A stretch of DNA of 64,000 nucleotides, taken from the NCBI GenBank assembly GCA_002917775.1, contig KZ627151.1:508607-572606 (forward strand), in the 5' to 3' direction. Positions within the stretch are counted from its first letter, which is position 1. Each line of letters starts with the position of its first letter. Positions 55,177-64,000 of this stretch are shown piece by piece. The position numbers and the translations under genes were made by a program. Origin of the DNA: Glaciozyma antarctica PI12. Its lineage: Eukaryota > Basidiomycota > Microbotryomycetes > Kriegeriales > Camptobasidiaceae. The notes beneath the pieces are model-generated. The model made no database searches, was not told the DNA's origin, and worked only from the letters and a program-made list of their open reading frames with translations.

Positions 55177-56645
55177 ATGCTTCTGCGGTCGCCTTTGCGC
55201 ACGCTTCTTCGTAACCTTCCGTGCACCTGCACTCCATCAGCACCTCGCAGCTACGCGACCGCCGCTCCTCCAGCCGACAAGCTCGTCCTCGCCGCCCGCA
55301 AATTCCTAGAACCCGGCCCAAATGCGCACGACGGTGGTATCGAAGCCGCCAAACGAGCACGGGAGCTCGAGGACCTGACTCGTGCGCTGGCCGACGTCGA
55401 AGAAGGGACCGAGGTGAGCTGTCCCTCGCCCTGCCCGCGTTGAGGAAGCAGCAGCTCACCTCGGACCGCACAGTAGCTCGTAGCCACTCTTCAGCACCTC
55501 TCCACCACTGATCCCGACGAGGAATTCCGTGAACTGGCTGCATCGGATCTACCCCTCGCCACGACAACCCTCGCCTCTCTCCGATCGGCCCTCCTCAGCA
55601 CCCTCCCTCCCCCCTTCCTCCTCCTCATCCCTCTCCGCCATCCTCGAAGTCAAATCCGGCGTAGGAGGTTCCGAATCCGCTCTATTTGCCGCAGAGCTTG
55701 TACGGATGTACACGCGCTTGGCGGTGCGCAAGGGGTGGAAAGCGGTGCTAGTGGAGAGTGTTGGATTGGGAGGCGTGGGCATGGGTACAGGGGATGCGTA
55801 TAGGGAGGCGATGCTGGAAGTTACGGGGGAGGGAGCGTTTGGAGTGCTGAGGAGGGAGGCGGGGGTGCATAGGGTGCAGAGGGTTCCGGCGACGGAAACT
55901 CAAGGGAGGGTACATACGAGCACGGTCGGGATTATCGTGCGTCGTTCGCTGTACAGGATGGAGATAGGCAGCTGACGAGGCATTCCAGGTCCTTCCTTCT
56001 GAATCGGGAGAGGCACCGGTGGACGATGACCTCTTTGAGCAGAAGGATGTCAAGGTCGAAGTCATGCGCTCGCGAGGTGCTGGTGGCCAGGTACGCTATC
56101 CCTCTGCGTTTTGCACCAACAAGAACTGACTCCTCTCCGAATACAGCACGTCAACAAGACCGAATCAGCCATCCGTCTCACGCACATCCCGACTGGCATC
56201 TCCGTCTCGATGCAGGATTCTCGCTCGCAACACGAGGTGCGTCCTTTCTTCAGGTCCCGGGTTAAATAACAGTGCTGACCTTCTTCCTGCAGAACCGAAC
56301 AAAAGCTTACAAAGTCCTACGCGCCCGCCTGATGGACCGTCGCCTCAACCTCGAAATGGAGGAACGTCGTTCGGTTCGTCGAACCCAAGTGCGAGGCACC
56401 GATCGCAGCGAGAAGATTCGGACCTACAACTTCCCTCAGGTACGCTCTCCCCAAGTCCTGCTCAGCGAGAGAGCGCTGACGAACGAGCGCAGGACCGGAT
56501 TACGGACCACCGGATACCGCTTACGATCTCGGGCCTGGCAGACGCGATGGAGGGAGGAGAGACGCTGGATATGGTCAGTCGGGAGTTGGAGCTCAAGGAG
56601 GAGGAGGAGAGCTTGGAGGCCATCATTCGAGGGGAGGGACTCTGA
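55177..56645 (+). CDS. MRF1: mitochondrial peptide chain release factor 1, one apparent frame break
   Basis: Class-I release factor that ends translation of mitochondrial mRNAs. An Arg/Leu-rich presequence ([16 protein letters not shown]) is followed by [17 protein letters not shown] and [20 protein letters not shown], then [40 protein letters not shown] with VHTSTVG, and the catalytic GGQ loop [20 protein letters not shown]. The end has [20 protein letters not shown]. Introns at about 55414-55479, 55938-55988, 56091-56147, 56237-56292 and 56440-56492 keep frame. A run of six C at 55609-55614 puts the RELAAS helix and the ILEVKSG strand in different frames; one C fewer would restore continuity. 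The alternative is an intron 55530-55599 that removes a conserved helix. All catalytic residues are present. Confidence 0.88.
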
Positions 56646-57445
56646 GCCAAATCAACGCGACGAAAGCCTCTCCCGTCCTCGCTTTCTTGTATGCTCTCGC
56701 TTTTTCTGGAATGTGCTGCTCTTGAACCCTTGCAGATCAAACTGCTTGGCTGCCAACTCCCCAACGAAAGAGGTCGGCTTTCAGTGAACGAGGTCGGAGC
56801 TCGGAGAGTCCACGGTTGAAGGCGTTCCTCCTCTGCCGTTGCCTCCCACCACCAGCCACCACACAACGGATCCTCCACACGCTGACGATCTCTTCCTGGA
56901 TACGCTGTCCACGCCGACCCTCACTACGCCGACGTCGCTTGCGCTTCGTCCGAGTCTTGGAGCTTGGAGCGCTGGCACTCTGAGGACAGCCAGGTCTGCT
57001 GGCAGGCGGTGACTCTCTACCTCTACGTTCAGGTTACACGCTCGAGCGCTGGCTGACTCTGTCGCGGTCGAGGGGGATTGAACGCTGTGATTGGGTCCAA
57101 CGTCGCCGCTCTTCCTCGAGTCTTCCTTCCGCCCCGGGCGTGCTGCGATCGCGCCAGCACCAAGACTCTGCTCTCGCACCACCACGGCGAGATGAGCAGA
57201 ATCCTTTCAGCTGCTCCGTACGACCAGCGGAGAACGATTGCGCGACCCACGTACTGCCCATTTCATCGAGGCCTAGGCGGGCCAAGAGATCACGGTCTAT
57301 CGACGTCTCAGTACGCTGCGATCAGCGAAGGCGTGATCCCTGGCGTTCTTCGAACATCCTGCTCCGCGCTGTGGCCTCACAAAGAGGCCCAGCTCTCCTG
57401 CTTCCCTTCCTCCACTCCTCCAACCCGCCGTTCGAATCGCCCAGC
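56646..57445. other. 800-bp gap before the MFS transporter
   Basis: 3' region of MRF1 and the promoter of the transporter. Frames present are short and without protein character; no GATA-type cluster was noted. Confidence 0.4.
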
Positions 57446-59680
57446 ATGTCGGCTCTCACCGATATCAAGAAGGCCGACTCCGACCCGTACCCTCGACCCA
57501 GTAACGACGAAGTTGGCATTGTACTCGAGCGCGACTGGACGAACGAGGAGGAACGCAAGGCGAAGCGAAAGTGCGTTCCTTCGTATGCGACTGAGTAGAA
57601 CGCTCTCAACTAACCCGAGGTCGTCTCTGCAGGCTCGACTTTATCATCATGCCTGTCCTCACGCTCGGATTCTTCTGCCTGCGTACGTCTGCGAAGCTCC
57701 CTCTCGTCGAAAGTACTCGAGGTTGACGTTGCCGACCTCTCTTCGCAGAACTCGGTCAGTCCCAGGTATTAAGCGAGGTGTACAGGCTGCGTAGCTGACT
57801 CTGTGGATCTCGCAGACCGCGGAAATATCGCCAACGCGCTCACCGACGGTTTCGTAAGTTTGCGCGCGCCTTGACGGAGCATTCGCCTTGATGGAGCACT
57901 CCCTGACCGACCTTTTTCCCTTCCCTCCTTCACAGATGCGCGACGTCGGTATCACCCAGGACCAGTTCAACGTCGGACAGCAAATGCTCTCCCTCGGCAT
58001 CGTCCTCTTCGAAATCCCGTCCAACCTGATCCTCTTCCGCGTCGGCCCAGGAAAGTGGTTGACTCTACAGCTGTTCCTTTTCGGTTTCGTGAGCCTATTC
58101 CAAGGTCCGTGACGTCTTTCCTCTGTGCGCTGTGGATCGGAGCTGGCGTCAAGCCTGGCGGAGGGTGTTGGAGCTAGCTCTGATGATCTCTCTCCAGCTT
58201 TCCAGAAGGGATACGGCGTCTTCATCGCGACTCGCTTCCTTCTCGGCATCACCGAAAGCGGTTTCATCCCTGGGGGCCTCTACACGCTGTCGACCTGGTG
58301 TGAGTCTTTTCGTTTTTTGTTTTTTTCGTTTTTCGCTACCGAGCGCGTGAACTGACGCTACGGCTTGCAGATACGAGGGACGAGAGCGCGAAACGCGTTA
58401 TGGGCTTCTACTTTGGAAATCAGCTTGGGCAGGCGTCGTCCAAGCTCCTCGCCTACGGAATCCTGCACATGCGCGGAGTTGGAGGGAAGAGCGGGTGGTT
58501 CTGGCTATTTGCGTTGATGGGATTGTTCACGATATTCGGGGGCTTTGTCTTCGTTCGTAACCTCTCTCCCTCCTTTCTTCTCAGCTAACACCCGTACAAC
58601 AGGGCTTCTGCCTCCCCGACTCGTTCAAAAACCCTCGCTCGACATTCCTCCCCAAAAAGACTTGGTTCACGGACCGTGAGCTCCACATCCTCCAAACTCG
58701 CGTCCTTCTCGACGACCCTACCAAGGGAAAGAAGAAGAAGCACATTGGCCTCGGCGCTTTCAAGCAATCTGTGAGTTTTTAATATCTCGCGTTCCTCGCT
58801 CCCCGAAGCTGATCTTGCCCTCCGCAGTTCGGAAACTGGCGCCTATGGTCCGTCAATCACATCCTGTCTCGCTCTCATAGCCGTGCTGACCATCATCTTC
58901 CTTCTAAGGGTCCACTTCTTGATCACGTTTGCCAACAACGGTCCTCAACGCGCCTTTGACACCTACTCCCCTTCGATCGTCACCAGCTTTGGCTTCGCAG
59001 CTCTCACGAGTAACGCGCTTGCATCGGTCGGTCTATTCCTACAGATTCCTGTCTCGTTTTGCTTCAGTTTCGTCTCGGATCGATTGTGCGTACCTCCATC
59101 TCGTCCAGGACGAACGCGCTTGCTGACTTTCTGCACGCCCCCAGCAACCGGCAGAGTAGAGACTGTCATTCTAGGCATGAGCATGCACTTGCTCGGCTAC
59201 ATCTTCAACCGCGCCTTCACTTTGCAAGCTCGCGGCGTCCGGTACTTCGGCGTCGTCTGGACCCAAACCTTTGGCACCTTCTCCCACCCGCTCAACATCG
59301 CCTGGATGCTTCTTTCTTGCCGCAACTCGGAGGAGCGAGCGCTTGCAATGGCGATGGTAATTATGGGCGCGAACACGGCCGGAATCTACGGCGCGCAGAG
59401 TACGCTCGGCTCCTCGTCCTATATCTTAAACTGAGCGCTGACTCTCGAGCTCGCAGTCTTCCGCGCAGACGACAAGCCCAAATACATTCGCGGCTTCACA
59501 GTTGCGTGCGCCGTCCTCGCCGTCGGACTACTGTTTGCCATCGGCCGCCACATCGACGATATTATTCAACGTCGACGGAGCGGCAAGAATCTCGAGCTTC
59601 AGCGGTCAGAATCGGATCTCGAGGTCGCGAAGACGGCGCGAAATTCGCAGGACGACGAGTACATCAAGCCTTCTGTTTGA
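57446..59680 (+). CDS. MFS transporter, allantoate-permease (Dal5/Seo1-type) family
   Basis: An anion:cation-symporter type permease of the plasma membrane; the substrate (allantoate, ureidosuccinate, vitamin or similar organic anion) cannot be set from sequence. Twelve exons (57446-57570, 57633-57682, 57749-57754, 57816-57853, 57936-58104, 58198-58299, 58371-58552, 58603-58770, 58828-58847, 58909-59085, 59155-59399, 59457-59680) sum to 1506 nt, or 501 residues. After RKLDFIIMPVLTLGFFC comes the family signature LQLDRGNIANALTDGF, in which the LD is written partly by a 6-nt exon. Further: FNVGQQMLSLGIVLFEIPSN, GITESGFIPGGLYTLSTWY and NWRLWVHFLITFANNGPQRA. Twelve helices are expected from the length. 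The tail is soluble and charged. No frame break is needed once all introns are placed. Confidence 0.92.
57749..57754 (+). other. 6-nt microexon in the MFS transporter gene
   Basis: AACTCG is flanked by CTTCGCAG and GTCAGTC. It supplies the last two bases of Gln, all of Leu and the first base of Asp in LQLDRGN, the most conserved motif of the family. Without it the two neighbouring exons give a frame error, and with it the whole 12-exon model is in frame. The neighbouring introns are 66 and 61 nt, each with a normal branch site. Confidence 0.8.
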
Positions 59681-59901
59681 AAGGTGCGTAGTTGAGCGTG
59701 TTGACTGTGGATGCGAGCTGACGACGTAGTACTGCAGGGAGGGGAGGAGTCGTGTTTGTGGTCTATCTCCCCATCGAGAAATGCATTATTTTGTTGGACA
59801 TTCTCGCCTCGCTCGCTCCTCTGCTCGTTCCGAATAAGATGCAAGTTGCGTATGAAAGAATCGTGGTACGGATACACATGCGTAATAACGAAAAGCGAAT
59901 C

Positions 59902-62900
59902 CTAAACCAGCACCGCCGCCCCCATCTTCCTCTCCTCCGGCTCCGGCGGTGCCTCAGGCAGCCCCTTCCTCGGCTCCAACAGCTTCACCGGGCTCTCCTT
60001 CACCCCCTCAGTCTCCTCCTTCACCTCGACCCCTCTCCCCATCCTCGGCGACGCTCCGTTCACCACAGGTCGGAACGGAGGGATCTCCCTAGGCAGCGCC
60101 CTCAGCGCGCGCAGAGGGACTTCATCCTCGCTCCCGCTGATCGTCCGATATCCTTCCTCCTCCCCAGCGCGAATCCTCGCATCGCTTGTCTCGAACGGCT
60201 CCTCCCCCGTCTCCGACGGCTCCGTGTCGGCGTCGTCGGCGCTTGGGTGATGGCGAAGGAATGGCCGATGGACTGGGCGCAAAGTATTGGGGAAAAGAGA
60301 AGTCTGAGTTCGGAGGAGTGCTGGGCAGTCCTGGTCGAGAGGAGTTGGGCGGCGGGGAGTGAGGTTCGAGGAAGGGGTGGCGGTCGAGCTGAAGACGTCT
60401 TCGGGCGGGAGGGAGCCTGAGGAACGAGGTGGGGGAGTCCAGGGACGCCCGAAGCGGGATTTCGAGGGGAGGGGAGCGGCGTAGTGGCGACGAGGAGCGG
60501 TCTTGGGCGTGCCGGTTACGTAGCGCTTGTTAGAGGTGGAGGGGACGCGAGCGAGGGAGGTGGAACCGATGCGAGGCTTGCGGTACGCTGCATAGACAGG
60601 GTTAATATGATTCAGAGTAAGGAGGAAGGAGAACGCACCATCTCCGCTTGACTCGCTCCGTTCGACTCGATCCATCCTCCGCACATCCTCCCGCCTGAGC
60701 TCCTCCTGCCGCAGATCCTCGCTCAGTACCTCCTCTCTCCGAAGGTCCTCTTGCTTGCTCGCCTCCTTCTTCGCGTTCCGATGGCGCAAGGCCTGCGCAG
60801 GGACGAAGTGGAGGAAGGGGTTGGTGGCGGAACCGCGCGTGACGCCCACGAAGACAAAGAGGGCGAGGAGTCCGATGAGCTGCGCTACGCCGAGGCGCTT
60901 TTCGAAGAGAATCTGCCGAGAGAGGATGAGCTCGGTAGCGGGAAGAGAAGAGGGCTGACGGACCTCCTGCGAGAGCACGTTTACTTGCGACGTGAGAGCG
61001 AGGCGCTCACGATCAAGGTCTTGTCGATGCTTCTCAAGATCGAATAATGCTTGCCGAATAAGCTGTTCCTGCTTGTTCCGCTGCGATTCAACACGTCAGC
61101 TAACCCACCTCAGCTCCGGCACGGCAACTCACGCTCTCCTCGGACTCTCCCAACCTCCTCTCGATCCTCGAAAACGCGTCCCTCAGCATCGCACTCTGCG
61201 CCTCGATATAATGTATCGAAAGCGTCTGGTTGTGCTCGAGCGACGTGAGCCGCTTCATGATGGTCCCGTAGATTGATTCGCCAGGTTGAGGCTGGACTGG
61301 TGGAGGAGGGAGAGGGTGGCGAGTCTCGTTGCGAGGGATGTGTCGCGTGGGAGTGATGCTGGTTTCGGGGGTGGGAGAGCGAGTCGCGGGAGAGGGGGAG
61401 GGGGTCGGGGAGGGGGATGAAGCCGAAATCGAGGATGGCGAGGACGCGGTGTCGGAGCTGGAGATAGAGTCGGAGGATGCGGACATGGTGGAGTGGGAGG
61501 AGTTGTGAGGAGAGTCGGTCGACGATTGCGGAGCTGTTGGGTCCTTTTCGTCAAAGGTGGTGGAGGAGGCGACGGAGGAGGCGACGACTGCCGTGGAGGT
61601 TGCCGTCTGGCTCGGTGAAGTGGATAGGCTCTGCGAAGAATCGTCGGGGGAGGATGCTGGTGAAGGAGGAGAGGACGGAGTCGATTCGTCGACGCCCGTG
61701 TCCGAGGGGGTAATGGAATCCTGGGTAGCGGTCGCAGCGTCGGTCGTCGCGTCCTCGGACTGGGTCGTCTCGGTGGAAGAAGAGGGTGAGGCGGTACTTG
61801 TCGAGAGGGGAAGGTCGACGGGCGCGGCCGCAGGTGACTGAGTCGCGAGGTTTAATATTCCCTCGCTAGAAGGCACCGCGGACGGCGTCTGCGTCGCGAC
61901 GACCTCGATGGCCGGTTTCTCCACCTCAGCCTTGACCTCCTTCGATACGTTCTTCTCCGCGCTCCCTCCATCGTCGATCCAAGCGGACTCCTTTCCCTTT
62001 GCGTCGAGGGATGAAGCGAAGCCGATATCGATATCTAGTTCGTCCTCGTCGTCCTCCGACTCATCGACAGCCAACGCAGCGAGAGCGTCGAGTGCGAGCT
62101 GACGTTCCTCGTCACGGCGGTAGGCGTCCATCTGCGTCACGCCGTAGACGCGGAGGAGGGAGACGGGGCAGTAGTACTCTGAGCCGTAGTGCGAGAGGAA
62201 GTCGATGCGCATGTAGCGGTAGAAGCCGAGAGTTGGCTTCGGATGGAATACCTGGGTGGAGCAGCGTCAGTGAGCGAGAAAGGCAGAAAGGGAAGACGCA
62301 CCTGAACTCCGCGAATGTTCCTCGCTCGGAATGCTCCAAGATCGTGCCATTCGTCCGCTCGTCCGGGGTAGTTGACGCTGACCTTGATCGAAAAGTGCTT
62401 AAACATGCTCGAGAAGAACTCGAAGTTGCCGAGGACGATCGTGTCGATTCTGATCTCGTCGCACAGCTCGAGCTCGACGAACTTGGGCTCCGCGGCGCAA
62501 GGCGTGAGCATGTAGCGGTCCTTCTTCTCGACGAGGATAGAGGAGGCGCCTTTGCTTTGTCGAGAGGAGCGGTGGACCATCGCGGCGCATTCGAAGAGGG
62601 CGTAGTTCGAGCGATCCTTGAGGAGGAGGAGGGGGTCCGACGCATCTCCCGTCCCGACGTTCGGTAGCGGCTGAATGGGCGACCCTCCAACACTCAAACC
62701 GTACTTTGCGCTCCCAGCGTCTTTCCCTGGGTCTGCTGCTGCTCGAGCCTTCCCAGCACGCGCGACCTCCTTCTCCACCTTGCGCACCGGTTGGGCCGCC
62801 AACGGACCAGCCTCCACCCTTGCCCCCTCGCTCTCCTCAGCTCCCCCACCCTCCTCACTTTCAAACAAGCTCCCCAAATCCGCTCCATCCCCATCAAACC

Positions 62901-63486
62901 CTCCCGCTCCTCCTCCGACCGCATCCTGCCTCGCTCGCTGCCCAGCCTTCCTCGACCTCCGCGCCGCCGGCGTATCGGCCATTGCGTACTTATCCCGCCA
63001 TTCATTGAACGAGAGGAACTCCGGGGCATTGGGGAGGTGAGAAGCGGCTTCGGCGGACGGGGGGAGGGGAGGACTTGGGGAGTCGGGGAGGACGGAGGCG
63101 GAGGGCAGGGCTTCGGCGGGAGATGCGGGGAAGAGTTCTTCTGGGGGGGGTGAAGGGGTGGGAGGGGCGGCAGGGGAAGGGGGAGAGGAGGGGGACGGGT
63201 CGGGAGCTTGAGGCGTGGTCGTGCTGGATGTCAGCGAGTCTGCCGTCGAGAGCGATACTGGCTCCAAGATGCTCTCCGTAGCTCCTTCCGTTACGTTCCC
63301 CACTGTAGCTGCTAGCCCTGGAAGCCCATCCTCGAGCGTTAAGCCGGCCGCGTCCGTTGAGAGGAGGGTCGGGCGAGCTGTAGGCGTAACGACGTCGAGC
63401 TCGCTGGAGGTGTTGGTTGCCGAGCTTGGGTCCGCTGCAAGAGCTCGCAAGGTGCTCCATAGGAAGAGATAGGCCCACGCCTTCAT
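59902..63486 (-). CDS. SLP1: SUN-like protein Slp1 (ER membrane)
   Basis: Slp1/Osteopotentia-type proteins have a SUN-like domain in the ER lumen and a membrane anchor; yeast Slp1 protects newly made membrane proteins with Emp65. Four exons (63486-62302, 62251-61133, 61080-60639, 60587-59902) sum to 3432 nt, or 1143 residues. A signal peptide (MKAWAYLFLWSTLRALA) leads to a Ser/Pro/Thr-rich stretch, then FLSFNEWRDKYAMA, RSNYALFECAAMVHRSSRQS, DRYMLTPCAAEPKFVELELC, EIRIDTIVLGNFEFFSSMF and, across the first intron, RGVQVFHPKPTLGFYRYMRI with FLSHYGSEYYCPVSLLRVYG. A very Ser/Thr-rich linker precedes a coiled coil and the helix VAQLIGLLALFVFVGV. The cytosolic tail is long. The start is 89 bp from the next gene on the other strand. 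Confidence 0.92.
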
Positions 63487-63575
63487 CGTCTGGTTGACGG
63501 CTGAGGACAAGAGTTCGGCGCGCTCGTTGAAGGTCTCCCTCTCCCCACGTCCTCGCCTCGCCGCACCTCGTACCA

Positions 63576-64000
63576 ATGGCGGCCACGTTGAACGCAGGAG
63601 GACTACACACTCTATCATCGGAGCTAGTCGAAGCCATCATCTCTGCTACACTGGACTCGACCCACGAGCTCAACCTCGCGCAGCTGCGTCTCCTCCAGCG
63701 CGTCTGCTCCGCCTGGATTGATCCTGCAAAGTAAGAAGAGCGGCAGAGGAGGAAGAGGAACGTGTGAGCTAACCCACTCTGTGCAGGAGGCTGCTCTTCC
63801 GCCATCTAGTCGTCAAGACAGGCAGGGTCGGTCGCTCCCTTCTCCGTACTTTGCTTGCGGAACCGCAGCTTGGCGCGTGCGCTCGCTCTCTGAGTAAGTG
63901 CGCTCTGTATTCTTAGCTTATAGCGACTGACTTCCTGCTCCTTCAGCTATCAAGGGTGATGCCTACGACGAGGACTTGTGAGGTTCCTTTCGAACCGAGC
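63576..64000 (+). CDS. F-box-like protein, 5' part only
   Basis: Starts MAATLNAGGLHTLSSELVEA, with exons 63576-63730, 63787-63893 and from 63947; a GTGAGG donor near 63979 suggests the third exon ends just before the window edge. The N-terminus (LSSELVEAIISATLDS, LRLLQRVCSAWIDPAKRLLF) looks like an F-box, the Skp1-binding part of SCF ubiquitin-ligase adaptors, and RSLLRTLLAEPQLGACARSL resembles the repeat-like regions behind F-boxes in basidiomycete families. Only about 98 residues are visible, so substrate and full family remain open. Confidence 0.65.

Noticed and set aside
58848-58908. Frameshift in the MFS transporter after NWRLW
   Set aside because: A 61-nt intron with a GCTGAC branch site restores frame and gives a family-like NWRLWVHFLITF.
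1-64000. tRNA, rRNA, CRISPR or transposon sequences
   Set aside because: No B-box in a plausible cloverleaf, no rRNA core sequence, no repeat-spacer array, and no reverse transcriptase, integrase or transposase frame was seen.

Overview
The window is nuclear DNA of a GC-rich, intron-dense, gene-dense basidiomycete, most likely a red yeast of the Pucciniomycotina (Rhodotorula/Rhodosporidium/Sporobolomyces type). I infer this from about 24 multi-exon genes, introns mostly 45-80 nt long, 5' splice sites of the form GTGCGT, GTACGT, GTGAGT and GTTCGT, branch sites of the CTGAC/CTAAC type 10-25 nt before the acceptor, and basidiomycete-like protein sequences. Exon models were built by hand; where noted, the exon lengths sum to an exact reading frame. 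No rRNA, tRNA, CRISPR array, LTR element or DNA transposon was recognised.

Layout: YIF1 (-, runs off the left edge) and RAD1/XPF (+) diverge. Next come a small membrane protein, frataxin YFH1 (-), a 2-hydroxyacid dehydrogenase (+), a secreted collagen-like protein ending in a phage-tail-collagen-type domain (-), GLE1 (+), a TMCO4/MIL1-like protein (+), an NmrA-like protein (-) and a Ser/Pro-rich unknown (-). Two paralogous RRM proteins, A (+, 21.8-25.0 kb) and B (-, 32.6-35.6 kb), flank a GPATCH8-like gene (-) and the FANCM/MPH1 helicase (+). Then follow sphingolipid delta-4 desaturase (-), SmE (-), RAX1 (+), a polysaccharide deacetylase (-) and an unknown (+). From 45 to 54 kb lie two copies of a divergent gene pair: an HSPA12-like Hsp70 ATPase (-) beside a coiled-coil protein (+). 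The right end holds EGD1/NAC-beta (-), mitochondrial release factor MRF1 (+), an allantoate-permease-family transporter (+), SUN-like SLP1 (-) and the start of an F-box-like gene (+).

Most genes are unconnected housekeeping functions (DNA repair, mRNA export, iron-sulphur biogenesis, splicing, sphingolipid synthesis, co-translational folding). The two stretches that look like something less described are the collagen/tail-collagen fusion at 9.9-11.6 kb, with modular phase-1 exons, and the duplicated Hsp70-like/coiled-coil pairs, the first of which is decaying. Splicing oddities recur: two start codons split by an intron after the A, a 6-nt microexon, a 27-nt exon, and a family of GTTCG donors. 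Four conserved genes show an apparent frame break, one of them also an 11-bp duplication, which could be real or assembly error.
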